Shown here: positions 25,371-38,057 of the stretch, in pieces | Layout: every line of letters begins with the position of its first letter | Position numbering within the stretch: position 1 is the stretch's first letter | Assembly: GCA_002224055.1 (NCBI GenBank) | Contig: AZLU01000194.1 | Location: 1 to 64,000, forward strand | Origin: Pezizomycotina sp. ARF18 | Lineage: Eukaryota; Ascomycota | Direction of reading: 5' to 3' | Length of the DNA: 64,000 nucleotides | Made by a program: the position numbers and the translations under genes | Notes under the pieces: model-generated | Told to the model about the DNA's origin: nothing | Seen by the model: only the letters and a program-made list of their open reading frames with translations | Databases searched by the model: none

Positions 25371-26529
25371 CTCTCGGGCACAGTTATACGCTTTGCCGCG
25401 CTTCTCGCAAAGCGGTGGTAGATATATATAACTGGTACTAAATACTACGTTGCATGAACTTCGCGATGGCGACGGTTTGACTAATCAGTAGGAGCGTTGG
25501 AGGTGATTTTGTGTAAATTGCCTGTGGTGGTAGATTGATTAGTGGGGAGATGATATTATAGCGATGGCAAGAAAAAAAGAAAAAGCAAGATGGAGTTTAT
25601 AAGAGGACAGGGTAAATGATCTTAGTTATGTCCCACCGCAGCCTATTAGCGCGATCCTCTCGTGAGTATGTGCGGCCGTGGATATTTTGCCCGTTGGCTT
25701 ACTGGCCCGGCAGCGCCACCATTGTCTCTGTCGCCGTTGATTTTTGAACGGAGCAGGAACAGGAGCGATGCCCTCTCTCAGCTCTAGTTCTTTCAAGCGT
25801 CGTCCGGAGACGTGCTTTCATAGGCCGATATGCGATGTGTGTTGCTGGTGACCGCCGAACAAAACAACAAACATCCAGCTAGTGAGATTTGTGTTGTTAT
25901 CAGATTGAACGTTCCTCCAGGGAGTCTTTCCCTTCCATGATCAAAAACTCCCCAGTTCCAAGCGCGATATACTCATATGCATTTTTCCTATGGAACGACG
26001 AAAAAAAAGACAGTTAATCGTGAGAAAAAACCGTGGCGGCGCAGAACATGTCTCTGCCGCAGCAAGAAAAAACTGAAAGCTCGTCGTCCGATTCAACGAA
26101 TAAGGAGCCGTTGTCTAATACGTGCCAGTGAGACAAAATGACGGTAGCTTTTGAAAGCTGACCAGTAGCGTGAAGTCATGCGACACCTAGTCGTCGAACT
26201 TGGACGGGGATGAGTTTTAGCGGGCGTCAGAGGGATTTAGGCTTATAGCTGGCTGTTGCGGAGCTTTCTACCAACCTCCGATGCTGCAATTACTTGGAGG
26301 CCTGGGATGCCCGAAAATACATTAAGAGGAATGACGATGCGAAAGCAAAAGATATTTACGTCTCAAAAAGAGTAGAAGTGAGAAAGCGAATAATATAATT
26401 GTTGTCGAAGAGCTCATGTGGGCATCTACATACTGATATACCGGTTAGCAGCGGTCTAGAACTACCTATTTTTACCCTACCCTTATTATCGCCTGCGCAA
26501 ATGCAATAGAGACGGCAGTACGATTTACA
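25371..26529. other. No supported gene
   Basis: No frame above 60 codons, terminal repeat or RNA-like structure was noticed. Confidence 0.35.
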
Positions 26530-28110
26530 CATTAATTAACCGATGCAAGAGAAGAAAGACGACAAGGAGAAGTCTTTACATAGGCCTCGATACTAAATTC
26601 TTCTCCGCTACACCGAAACATCTTATTCATCGAACGGAAGCAGGAAGTGTGGTTCAATAAGCCTCTGCAGCCAGCCAATGTAGTAACCATTGGAGAGGTT
26701 GCTTCTTCAGCAAATGATAACAAGCTGTTTGAGCACGTCAAAGTCCTCCGGATGCCCTGAGAACAGTGGTCTTTCCTTTCCCTACTCCGTGCCGCTAAAC
26801 TAGCCCTCGAAATCCCCGTCGTAGATCAGTACGCGGAAGGTAACCACATCAAGGCTTTCGATGAGGCGGAGCTGCCGAAGACGTCTCCCCAGCGCGTTTC
26901 TGAGCCGGTGTCCCCGCTATCCAGGCTGACTGGAAGAGAAACGTGGCTCAGGCCTTTTAGATTGCGAAGGAAGCGGACGAAGGATTCGCCGTGGAGTTTA
27001 AGGGCGGTGAGGCAGAGGCCTTTGAGGTTGGCGCCGAGGTTTGGGGCGAACCTGAGGGAAGTTTCCGCGCCTGAGCCAGGCGTCGGGACAGCGGTAAGAG
27101 AGCAAGGGCGTATGACTCCCGCCAGCTGGGGGCTTCGACGTGAACCATTGCGACTCCCGTGACAGGTCGGAATAGGTTACGCTGCCGAGCGGGCCGTATA
27201 TAGTCGTAAAGTCGACATCCAGAGCCTTTAAACTGTCGACGGAAAAATATTCCGGAGACTACAATGTTAACGAACCACATAGCGGAGAATTTGAACATTA
27301 TCCATTGCATATTTTTTTTTTTTTTTTTAAAAAAAAAAAAAGATGCAAGACTGCGAGAAGCACCTCCTAGGTGCTTTTCCATCTTACTCTGAGAGGAAAA
27401 GATGAAGGAGAAGAAGAGAGGAAAAGAAAAAAAAAGCAAGAGTGTGTGTGAAAACTTACTTGTCAAATAAAGGAGAGCGAAATAACGGCGCTGTAACGCT
27501 GGGACGGCAAATGCACAGTTGCAGACTGCTAATCTTTAAATCCGCCGTCACTGGGAGAGCGCACCTTACCATACCGAAGAAGCTGCGCGCGGGCTCCAGT
27601 CTCAAGCCGCGGGAATCGCACTATTAACCCTCTACTCCTAGTGTTAGAGCGCAGATGGAGTACTCCAGTGTTCCATAAACGCCTGAAATGTTTCCGGCAT
27701 ATGACCGCCCATACCATGGCCTGCTCAGTCTGTATTATAATTTAATCGGGGACCTTAAGATGCTGCGAGTAGTCCAGTACTTGGAAAGGCGAGTCCATGA
27801 GTTGCGTTATCCTCTCCTTGGCGGCCTCGCTGCTGGGCGGCAGAGCGATGGTGTCGAAGACGTACGGACTAGCGTAGGTGTTAAAAGTGCTGTTAACGAG
27901 CCTCAGCATTTCAATGTCGCCATGTCGTGGTCGTTGGGGAGGGTGCCCGGGTAGGTACAGGTAAGCGACTTGACGACCTAATTTAATGGCTAGCTATCTC
28001 AAGAAATGTAGGAGTCGTCTAGGGACTATAAGCCTGAGGATACAATATAAGGTCGCCGGCCACGGTGCTCACCTAAAGGAAGATCTCGTTTGAGAGATAC
28101 GGTATCGTTG
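26530..28110 (-). pseudogene. F-box-like family copy D, broken
   Basis: Exon 1 survives as IPYLSNEIFL followed by a stop and a GTGAGC donor at 28072 (compare LPNEVLLE in copy A). Exon 2 has MLRLVNSTFNTYASPYVFDT and ALPPSSEAAKERITQLMDS at 27800-27910. Further on are YGPLGSVTYSDLSRE near 27165-27215, HGESFVRFLRNLKGLSHVSL near 26930-26990 and the C-terminal LFSGHPEDFDVLKQLVI near 26715-26765. Frame changes and stops are frequent, and a T17/A13 tract near 27309-27342 interrupts the middle. Gene order and intron position match copies A to C. Confidence 0.6.
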
Positions 28111-28929
28111 GATTCCTTCTATCCTGTACGATTCGTCTTCGTGGCCGTTCTCAGTGGTTACAAGCGCGGGGCGGCCGGTGGAAGCCACGAAGAGGATTAG
28201 CTGCTTGGGCGACTCTGATACAGCGACATGCAATTTAAGTCTATTAACCAAAGAAAGGATATAATTAACGGATTAGTGATGCTTGATGACGTAGATGGTC
28301 CGTCTCTTAAACTTGGCTCTGATTGTTCTTGATGTTGGTTGATTATAGAGAGTAATTTGTAAAATAGACCTTGGAAACAGTGGTAAATAAAAATAAAATA
28401 AAAATAAAAATAAAACATTCCTTGCTCGCCCTGCCATAACTATGAAGAACGCTTTCGCTGGCAAAAGAGAAGGCTTGCTCACGCTTATCACTTCACAGGG
28501 TTTCTAATTTTATCCCAATCATTACCATTAACAGAACTGATCATTCCCGTTGAACTTGTTAAGCCGAAAAGACAGAGAAATTCAGCTTAAACAGGAGATA
28601 GGTACAAAGATTCCTCGATGCATATAGGATATTTTAAGCCAGCTAAGTAGATTACACACACTAGTTTAGGACCATACGGCCTCAAGTATACGCCACCGTA
28701 ATCTCCATGGCCAGGAATTATAGTTCTTATTATTGAGATCATCTCCAGGACACAATTTTCTATTCAAGATAGTTAGGTTCTATTAATATATGGTGCATCC
28801 TTCTTCTTATAACCTTTAAAACGATCGTGGTTAGTATAAAGATTCGGCGCTCAAGGACTGAATTTGCGAGTAGGATCTAGTATTTGTGCTATTGTTCTAC
28901 TTAAGTTAAGCGACGGGTAGTAATAAATG

Positions 28930-29340
28930 CCACGAGAGGTACCCGCGCAGAAAGCAGCTGTCCAGCTCCAGACTAGACCTATCCACCGGATACGACTCCG
29001 CCTTACATTTTTCCACGGTGATTTGCTGGATGGTTCTGCCGCAACATTGCGACAATCTTCGGATATACGGAGAGATTTTATCGGCCTAGGCCTCGGCGTC
29101 CTTCAAATCGATAGGACCGATTCGTTATTCTTAGTAGTTTTTAAGTAATACCATTTGGAGCGAGACTTTGAGGTGCCTCCGATGGCCCAGAGTTACAAAC
29201 GGAGATTGGATCGGGTTTTCTACCCTCTGGGTCGCCGCTTCGCTGTAGCTTGGTATCGCCAGAGTCTAAGGTCCATTCACTGGCATCCTTATTCAACGTT
29301 GAGTTCACAAGTCGTAAGGGTTTCAACGTTGCCATGTCGT
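28930..29340 (-). pseudogene. F-box-like family, N-terminal fragment E
   Basis: The minus strand from about 29335 reads MATLKPLRLVNSTLN, matching LKALRIVDSTFN of copy C. Similarity fades quickly, leaving a 64-codon frame without the IPPSSE segment. It is a short truncated relic beside copy D. Confidence 0.4.
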
Positions 29341-29629
29341 GTTACTGCTATCATCTAGGTCGTGACTGTATAGACACTTTACTATATGTAGGGAGTTAAG
29401 ATATACTAGTTAATAACGATAATACGAATGGGAAGAAAGGGTAGGAAGAAGTGATAGGAAAGAGTGTAGGATCATACTAGCTCTCACTTGCAGTGCGGTG
29501 AACTGCTCTTGGGAGCATCTATTCTTTCAGCAAAGCCTGATGCTGAAGGAGCTCTAAAGCCGGAGAAATCCATGAAAGCCGTTTCGGAAATTTTCCCGGA
29601 TTAAAACGTTATTATCTGTCTATTATGGT

Positions 29630-29810
29630 AACTTGATATGACACCTTTTGTGATAAACGGGATTCTATACTAGGATGTAATGTGTAAGTCTGTAGAAGGG
29701 CTCTTACGGATGATGAACTTTTTAAAGCTAATTTGATATAAAAGTCTCTCATAGACCGAAGAACTTGAAGGTTTAGTAGACATAATGCCTGAGGCCCATG
29801 AATTCTTTCT
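29630..29810 (-). pseudogene. F-box-like family, possible C-terminal fragment F
   Basis: A minus-strand frame reads LNLQVLRSMRDFYIKLALKS then SVRALLQTYTLHPSIE, which resembles the family tail (LKELVSALMERKPSYASALG). The order relative to fragment E is wrong for a single gene, so it would be a separate piece. Weak evidence. Confidence 0.3.
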
Positions 29811-30437
29811 AGAATGTACTCCATATGATGAGAACCAGGAGATTGGTCATCAGAAAACCTAGTAATGGAAAATAGAAGGACATAATACACCGGAGGAGTG
29901 TAATTATTGTTCTTAAGGAGAAAAAAACGCAAAAGATAAATTTCCAATGAAGAGTAACCGGAAGAAAATAGATAGAAAGTATTCCTTGTGTTGTTGCTAA
30001 GTCTCAGGATTCCTTGGAGTTGGAAATTGCCCCGGCGTCATACCCTCGCTGTACTGGATAATTGCGGCACTATGATTTATTGAACCAAGTTATAATCATA
30101 AGGTAGCATAGTATACAAGCATAACTTATACTACATGTGTAGAGCAAGAGGCCAAGCAGATCCGAAATCGCATGAATTGAAGAAAGAGGTTTAATAACGA
30201 AAAGGTCAAAGAAAAGGAGGGGAGGGAAAAGGGAGGGGAAGGAAAAAAAAAAAAAAAAAGCAAGAGCAACAGAAAAATGTAATAGAATAAAATAGAAGAA
30301 AATGGTAGACAATAAGATACTCCAACCGAGGGATAAAAGGCTGTTCTCGCAATACTAGAATAATAATGTAAAGAATCAACTAATATCGTCCAGATTTTAT
30401 ACTTGGCATTGTTAGTGAATGCACATGGACACCGCGC

Positions 30438-31928
30438 CTAAGCCACAACTCCCTCCGCCTTCATTGTATCAATAGCATCTCCAAAAACGTTGCCACTTGG
30501 CAAGACGGCCCCAGCTGCTGTTAAGCCGTCTATAGCCTTGCCAAAATTTTCATCGACTGGTAGAACGACGCCCGATCCCTCCAACCCGCTGACTGCCTTC
30601 CCAAAATAATCGGCTCCGGACCCGGGAGTTATGAGTACTCCATCTCGTTCCATACCATCTATCGCGTCTGACAAAGAGGCACTACCACCGGACTCGCCGG
30701 CATTACCGTTCTGTAGTTCCGCCCACGGATCCTCCTCCGTATTGTCGGCTGCGGAGGCGGTCTGACCGCCCCAGCTATCACTGTTGTCTTCTTGTCCCTG
30801 GTAATAGCTTGGATCGGTATCTTGCTCCGCGGAAGTTTGTCCGCCGAAGCTACCGTCCCCGCTCATCGTATTCTGCCCACCGAAACTGCTGTTGTCCGTT
30901 GCAACATTATCTTCCGCTGGCGCTGCAACATTACCTTCCGTAGGCCCACCATCTTGTGCCGCATGTTGTCCGCCGAAGCTATTACCATCCCTCTTTACTT
31001 TCTTATCCGAGGAAGTAGTGCCCATAATACCACCACTGCCATCACTACTACCCATACCTTGGCTATCTTTATTACCTTCCCCGAGGATTTCTCCGATGCG
31101 ATCATCCATAGCCATAGTATCCATCTGAACGTCCCAGCCGTCCATCCGACTCTGCTGTTGACCCGAATCCCATCCATCCCTTTTAACTTTATTGGAACCC
31201 AGCGTTCCGTCTTCAAGGGAAGGATCAGGCTCAACGCCGATGGTAATCGGCATGATCAACGGACGTCCGTGGAAATGGGGTTCTCGTATTCATCGCCGTC
31301 ATCTTTATCTTCTAACTCACAGTCTTCTCCAACTTGGCGCTTCACTTTTGCGGCGGTATTAGCCGAAGCGACGGTGATGATGGTTGTATGGTTTTATGTC
31401 CAGGTAAAATAAGCGGATGAGGGAACGTGGAGATCGGCGGCATACGAACGTGATCGGGCCAGGAATGAGACCCGCTTCCCTGATCTTTACCACTTTTGGA
31501 ACCAGTAGATTTACTACCACCACTCTCACCGTAAGTATTACCATCCATGTGGTGGAAGCGATACCCGCGACTGCCTCCCCTCCTATCAGCGTTATCGCTG
31601 GTGTTGTCGGAAGAAGAAGCGGAGACGCCAGAGTCATCGACGGAAGTCTGCGCCGAATCAATTCGCACAAACCTCGCGGCATGCTTCGACTGTGGCTTCA
31701 GCGCACCCGCGACCTTCGGTGCCGATTTTCCAACTTTGGAAGGGTCACGCCTTTGAATTGCGGTACCGACGAGCATGACGGGGCCTGATACGCCGGACAA
31801 CTGCGGGCTCTCCTTTTCTGGAGCCCAGATGGTACCCAGATGCGCGTTGCCGCTCCAGCGTATTGGCGCGCATTCGATCGAGGAGATCGCAGAGAGAGTC
31901 AGGATAAGGAGGGTGCCGGTAGCTTCAT
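30438..31928 (-). CDS. Secreted repeat protein with Kex2-type sites; one frame break
   Basis: The coding frame begins with a hydrophobic stretch (GTLLILTLSAISSIECA) like a signal peptide; the nearest ATG (31928) is one base out of frame with it. The first exon is Gly/Ser-rich and runs to a GTATGC at 31445. A candidate intron 31345-31445 (aataccgcc before an AAAAG end) joins HV to LKRQVGEDCELEDK in frame. A further frame change near 31262 leads to the last 273 codons. Lys-Arg sites occur before QVGED, before DGWDSGQQ and before DGNSFGGQ. Four SFGGQ or SWGGQ units follow, then about three and a half 20-residue repeats of the form FGKAIDGL..GAVLPSGN. The layout (signal, spacer, KR-bounded repeats) is that of fungal Kex2-processed repeat proteins, which include RiPP precursors, repellents and pheromones. 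Which of these applies is unknown. Confidence 0.6.
30445..30690 (-). repeat. Tandem 20-residue protein repeats
   Basis: The C-terminal end of the Kex2-site protein has successive units beginning AIDGMERDGVLITPG, FGKAVSGLEGSGVVLPVDEN, FGKAIDGLTAAGAVLPSGNV and FGDAIDTMKAEGVVA. The units are similar but not identical, so the repeat is old or under selection. Confidence 0.75.
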
Positions 31929-34145
31929 TCTGACCGTCTGGATACAGAATTTGTGTTACGGTGTTTTAGGAAGTTTCAAAGTCGGAAGTAGCGTAGATAA
32001 CGCTGGATTTTCAAGAGAGTTCAGTAGTAAGGTATAAGAGTAAAAAAGCTTTTTTCGAAGTATGAGGACCGGCCTTATGAAGTGAAGGTACAAGATGTTA
32101 TTATGGTTATGGAAGTTTATGGGTTTAAATTGTTCTACGCTGTATTGCTTGTGCACTCCTCTTCTCAAGCAAGAGACAGAGGTAACTTAAATATCCCATT
32201 CCATCTTGACGTTCATATCGTAGAGTATACCGCATACCACACTTGATCTTGCTCCCAATACCTGTCAGTAGCTCATAAGCTATCGGTCCACATTATTGTG
32301 TGTCACGATGATGACAATTACGCCCGGTAATGATGATTCAGCTCGTCATCCCACGCAATGTTGATAAAAGCTCTTAATCTCGCGACTGTAAGCTGAAGTT
32401 CACAGCCTAGGTCTTCCCTCAGGAACGTTTCATTATCGAAAGCACTTGCATTCTTATCGGTATCATGATAACCTTAAACGGATGACATAACCACCGCTAC
32501 ACTCTCCTGGATCATTCAGCAAGGCTAAAATTGCCCTGACAGGTACCTCATCGCCGGGATCTGTCTTCGGTTACCTCCACGCGGATATCGATAGACATTC
32601 TGCCAGGGACAACAGTCTGATAGCCACGGTCGCTGATGACCGGGACAAACGCACAGACTCTACCCGATATGGAGCAAACGACAGCAATTTGCTGTATCGA
32701 CCACATCGCATTCACCTCCTTTCCTCAGAAGCTGCTTGAAAGTCCTACAGAAGGCTTCTACTATAAGAGATAAAAATAGCATAAGTGGGGGGACGAGTGA
32801 TTTCTTGCTCAGCGCTTTGCAGGTCCAAGAAAAATAAGCCATCTGGTGCGGGGCTTCCCGCCAAGACCTCCGACACTCCCGAAATCTGATTGGCCCGCTT
32901 GCCGCGTTCCTTTAAGCGAATCGGTTCGTTTTGAAATACGCTTTCCATCTTGAAACTGGAGGTGTTGCTGACCGAGATTCCCCTGCAGATAGGGACGAGA
33001 CTTTAGACTTCTAATCATAGCATAAAACAAAACCCCCTCCAGAATCATTGTACATAGAAGCTATACTGCCGGTCCCGATGCCTAGAACGTGTTTAGAATC
33101 TTGACCAAAGGCAGCAAAGGTCGAGCGGTGCAGTCTAGAATAGGAAATGGAGCTATGAAGCAGGTGCTTACTCGTCTGATACTGTAATAACAGAAGAAAT
33201 ATGGATTTATATTGTTGGTAATTCTACAAGAAAACCCTTTTACGAGCCACGTAGAAAGGAAGAAAATTTTAGAGTCTAGCAATGCGAGTCTTCAGCGCTG
33301 CTTCCGGAATAATAGAGTGAGTTTATTTGAACTATCTGCTGTCTTGATCTGGTGCTTCCTATTGATTTTGAGCCTCTGTCAAATCTAACCGGTATCAATT
33401 GGATCGAAATGAAAATCAGGAAATGGAGGAAATCCATGATGCCAATTGATGCTTCCGCTCTCTTACCAACCAATTCTTCTCTGGTGTCAAAAGGATTTGT
33501 TCTAAGCGCTGGTTTAATATTGATACCTGAAGAGTAAACGAGGCTGAGGTCTTGGCAAGATTCACGCACGTCTACAAGCGCAAGGACAACAAAGACGGAG
33601 ACCGTGTGAAAAGAGATAAAACAAAAACTTGTTTAGTAGCGTTCGTTTACTAGGAGGAGCCAATATAATAAGAATTTGGTGTTGGCCATCGATTTCAAGT
33701 CTAGGAGCTGGTTGGTTTTGATTACCAGAGGCGAAATTAAATCTTCTGCTTGAGGATACCCGGGCGCCTATTGTGAAGAGAAAGGCTGAATAATTATGGC
33801 AAGGAATCGCCATACACATGTCTTGTATCCGTTTAGACACCCGATAGGGCATTCTAAGGGTGTATTGAGTTCTCATTTATCAGAGTAATGAATTACAATA
33901 ATTTTCCGTATGGCGGCTTCGCTGTCGGTAAGAGTATGCCTCATATAGAACGTGTCTTCCGGAGTATTAGGGACGAGGGATACGTGATATATAAGGGATA
34001 TGGAAAGGTTATTTCTAAGGATAAGGCAATCTTCCAAAACTCATGCTTTGCTATGTTTCTTTTCTGCATATTAGTCCGCTCCGTATTTTAGCATTCTAAT
34101 TTAATTCTTTTTTTTTTCATTCCCTTATCTTCCGAATCAAACGTG
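31929..34145. other. No supported gene
   Basis: Minus-strand frames at 33276-33569 and 33562-33876 (97 and 104 codons) have no recognised family. The second contains MCMAIPCHNY but lacks the cysteine core of the cluster at 45-63 kb. Confidence 0.3.
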
Positions 34146-36372
34146 ATGCGGAAACATCGAGACCTTGTCCTCGCTCCATTGGCAAACATTCCGATGGCTC
34201 CTAATCACTCAAGCCTACCTCACTACACAGCCCCGGCGTCTCCTCCCGATTACAAAAGGATTGATTCTGTGTGGGAGTGTGATACATTAGGGATTTATAA
34301 CGCACTGTCAACAAGAGATGGCTCCGATTCGGACTATTCGAGAAAGACGAAGTCACGGCGCTCACGATCCTCATGTGGCTGGAGCCAGGTTGCAATCGTG
34401 GCCACAGCCATATATTCCACACTTGCATCTCTACTATTCATCGTAATCGCTCTTACCCGTATCCATTGGGGCATAGTGCCATTTTCAATCCGTACAGCGT
34501 CCTTCATATCGGCCATTATTTCGAAAACCATCGAAATATCCTTTGTCACAGTTTTCATTGCGTTTATGGGTCAATTCCTAAGCCGTAAGGCCACCAGCCC
34601 AAAAGACTCAGCAGGGGTCGATTTGTCCGATCTTCAGATGAAAATGTGGATTATTCAGCCTGGAAGCTTACTCAAAAAAACATCAAACATCCCAATAGCA
34701 GGGAAAAATGGCTAGGATTCTTGCTCTTTTTGTCTCCCTAATTTCACTACTCTATACTACGGCATCAGACACTCTCGTCTCACCTAAATTACAAATTTCG
34801 ACCGGCCGGCAGCCTTTGTATGGACTCGTCAAAAACGACTTCGGCGATCTTGACGAAATCACGAATAGTTGTCCGGCTATCCTGGCAAATAATGAAGATC
34901 CTGACTTTGACGATGGAGCCTCATCTCAAGCGTGTCTCGATGCGCAGAGTTCATACCTTGGCAACGCGGCTCTATCCGCTTTTTTCAGGCTTGGAATCAA
35001 TATCGGCCAGCGTATCATCGCGACCCTCGGCAAAGACCAGCTGCGCATGCTGTACTTGATACGACCTCCTACAGGGGCTCGTGGCTCGACATATCTGGGA
35101 AGGATGTGTCAACAACGTCACTTTGGCAATGCCACATGCCGGTTTAGCGGATTCCCTGAGGAACTCATCGATCAACAATATAATCCAGCCACCCCAGGTT
35201 GGAGTCGGAGAGTATAGCGTAACCGCGTCCGTAATTACTCCCGCTATAAATGTTTTATGTACTGCCTTGCTTGAAGAACAAACTAGGTGGTTTTTAGCGC
35301 CGCACAGGACTTACGATGACCTCCCCATGGCGAGCGGGTCAGACGTAATGGCACCCTAGATCCACAGATAGCTCGGATGTTCAACTTCGATCACAAGCCC
35401 GACTACACGACTTCTTCGGAGGACGCACTAACTAATATAACGACTTTCGAGTCTCCTCGGTTTGAACTACCTGAACGGGCAACGATGGCTGGTCAGTGCT
35501 TACCTGGGTGAATGACGGCGACTATGATCCGTCTATCTATGTGCTCACCACCAGAAATCATTACAGTAAAAAAACCGATGGATACGCTTTGTGTAGCATT
35601 AAGCCATTTATATCCTCTGTGTGCTCCTCAGAATATCAGAGCACAGGGCCTCAAGGGTATCGCGAGTTTGGACTGCTCAGAGGGAAACGAATTGGCGTAT
35701 AGATACGTAAAGGGCTCTCAATTTGCAAATGGAAATCAGCTCGTCTTAGACTGGATTCAGACGGCTAATTTCAGGATCTTAGAAGCTCAGGTTTCAATTG
35801 GATACTACCTGATAGTACGGTCTGGAAGATAGCACCTTAAACAATCTCCTATCCTATCTGGCACTTGATCTCCCGACTTCCCAGCTTAGCCATGGGTATC
35901 CTTCCTTGCAGAAACGGTCGCAGTCGCATTTGCGCATTCCCTTCTCCTTGGTCAAGAGGGTCCCCCTTCAATCATGACTATCATTATGACCCCCAATCGC
36001 CAAGCAAATTAGACAAATTTCACGCCGTTGGTAAGCAAACAGTCTATGCTTCCGGTGCGGCAAATCACTGGGAAGCGCTTTTTACGTTGTGCTGGTCTCC
36101 GTTTTTCTAATTAACCTTTCATGTCTGTCATATTTTACTCTCGCTAGTATCCCCGGCTTTGTCAAGATTGGACGGAATCGGAGAAGCTCTTAGGCTTGCT
36201 TCTTGACCCAGTTACCTCAAAAGATTTTCGGGGAGGTCATGGGAAGCCGATTAGGATCGAACTCGGCCAAAATCCGATTCACAAAGAACCGAGAAGTCTT
36301 CAGCAGTCCTGCATCAAGTACAAAATTATCATCCTGGACGAATCAAGGTCGAACAGCAGATTTGGCTCGTGA
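34146..36372 (+). pseudogene. Polytopic membrane protein, 'Mcm2-3-5'-like family, tandem copy 1
   Basis: ATG at 34146 starts a 190-codon frame. Its membrane segments are VAIVATAIYSTLASLLFIVI and FISAIISKTIEISFVTVFIA, and the conserved piece MWIIQPGSLL follows. The next frame from 34708 has ARILALFVSLISLLYTTASD and VSPKLQIS. Later pieces are MPHAGLADSLRNSS (35126), YDPSIYVLTTRNHY (35520-35565), LLGLLLDPVTSKDFRGG (36187-36237) and ILDESRSNSRFGS ending at 36372. The order fits a fungal membrane family that genome projects often name 'mcm2 3 5 family', unrelated to MCM helicases. At least four frame changes break it. Its role is not established. Confidence 0.72.
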
Positions 36373-38057
36373 AAGATGTTCATTATTGGCGTGCCACGCG
36401 CAGCAACACCATCAATATCCAATAGGTTTCTTGCTTTCTATGATTGTACATAAGCCACTTTTTTTCTCTTTCAAACCAGTTAACTCTGTCTGTCTGCCAG
36501 TTTCTTTCTTTCTTTTTTTTTCTTATCTCGAGCGGGTATTCGAAATAAATCATTAATGAAGGGCATGTAAAAGTCGCTTATACTCAGTTGTTTTTTTTCA
36601 ACGATTCCCCCGTGAACTAGATTCGTATCAGATATACCCAGATTTTTAAGTCGTCGGCCCTAACGTATATGTTTCCGCATGCTTTCATGACGCAATAGAA
36701 GGTTCTTTTGACCCTCCGATTTGTCTGATATCATATTACGTGATTGCTTTGAATCCTTAAATGAATAACAGCGTGAACAACTCCAGCCAGAGCTTCTGGT
36801 CAACCGTTTCCATTTTCGAAGTACAGCCGCCGTTTAGATCACTAATATGAAATATTTAGACTCGCCTCTGATTCGACGGATAAATTATAAATTTACATAT
36901 GGGAAATTAAGGCCCAAAGCTATTGTAGTTTGCAAGGGTAGTTCTGCACTGGCTTTTCCTTCCATTAATTTTTCCTCTTCCGGTAATTATCGATTTCCCG
37001 AATTCTGGGATAAAGAGACCGTGCGTTTTAGAGCCATAGTACAAAGCGAACAGTTGCGATTTCAAGTAATAAGCCATCATGCGAGTGTATCCATGAATTT
37101 AGAGGTCTGTTACCATGTTGAGACTTTCTTTTCTGTAATAAATTCGCGTTCTTGAGTATGATCGGACATTATTGAGATAACCCACCAATGAAATTCTAGC
37201 CGTCCCGATAACGCTACAGTAGAAGCTCAATCTAGAAATATTGAGACCTCGTTTAAAACCCCAGCGGGTTTTCGGGAAGAAACGCGAGATTCAGGATCTT
37301 GCTGTTGTTTTTCATCACGGCGGCAACTTCCTCCAAAAATACAACTCTGTCCAAATATGGCCTATGTTCCATTTCTGAAGATCGTGGATGTCAGGTATTC
37401 AGGGTAATCACACTTAGGCACGCGCTGGGGAGATCCTAAATATTAGACGAAGCTGAGGCTTTTATAGTGATGAACTTCGAAGAAAGGAAGCCAGAATAGA
37501 CCCGGAATATGATTAGACGTTAAAAAGAGTTGCCATCTATTGCTTCTCGCGTAGAAGATCGATTACAATTCCTTATAATCGTTGGGAATCCGCGTCTGCC
37601 TTTTCCTGCATATTTTGCCCTACAAGCGAGATTAAAGCCCGCTTGGGCACTATCGCGCGCCTAATTCTGGCTGTTGAATTGAGGAATCTTTCATATACTG
37701 AGTAAGGCTAATGCTCTCCGCCAGACAACAAAGATTGAAAAATCACAACAATCTGCAGATTGCTCCCGCTGGAATCCTATTATGTTGGCGCTGAAGAACA
37801 GGTTGCCGCTAATTTAATTATCGTTGTGGATTCTGTAAATTTGATATCCAGCGGTCTATTTTTATCCCCTAACATTGCTATTGCAAGATGGCAATTTCTG
37901 GTCAGAAAACAGGATGATGGAAGGATAACTAAATATATAGCCCTGGATAAGACCGTCTTCTTTGAAAGGACATACTGTGCCTTGGGACGCCTTTCTATCT
38001 TCGTTTATATATTACCTTTTTCTTTGTAACAGTCTATAGTTCATGATCGTTTCTTTA
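36373..38057. other. Spacer between tandem copies 1 and 2
   Basis: A 102-codon frame at 36847-37155 and an 89-codon frame at 37760-38029 are present, without family matches. No repeat ends are visible. Confidence 0.35.

Noticed and set aside
27300-27345. T17/A13 tract as a terminator or element end
   Set aside because: Similar T/A runs occur elsewhere without associated ends; no flanking duplication.
33562-33876. Minus-strand frame with an internal MCMAIPCHNY, as a possible further Cys-motif member
   Set aside because: It lacks C-x-C followed by C and CxxC at the right spacing; its cysteines are bunched at the C-terminus.
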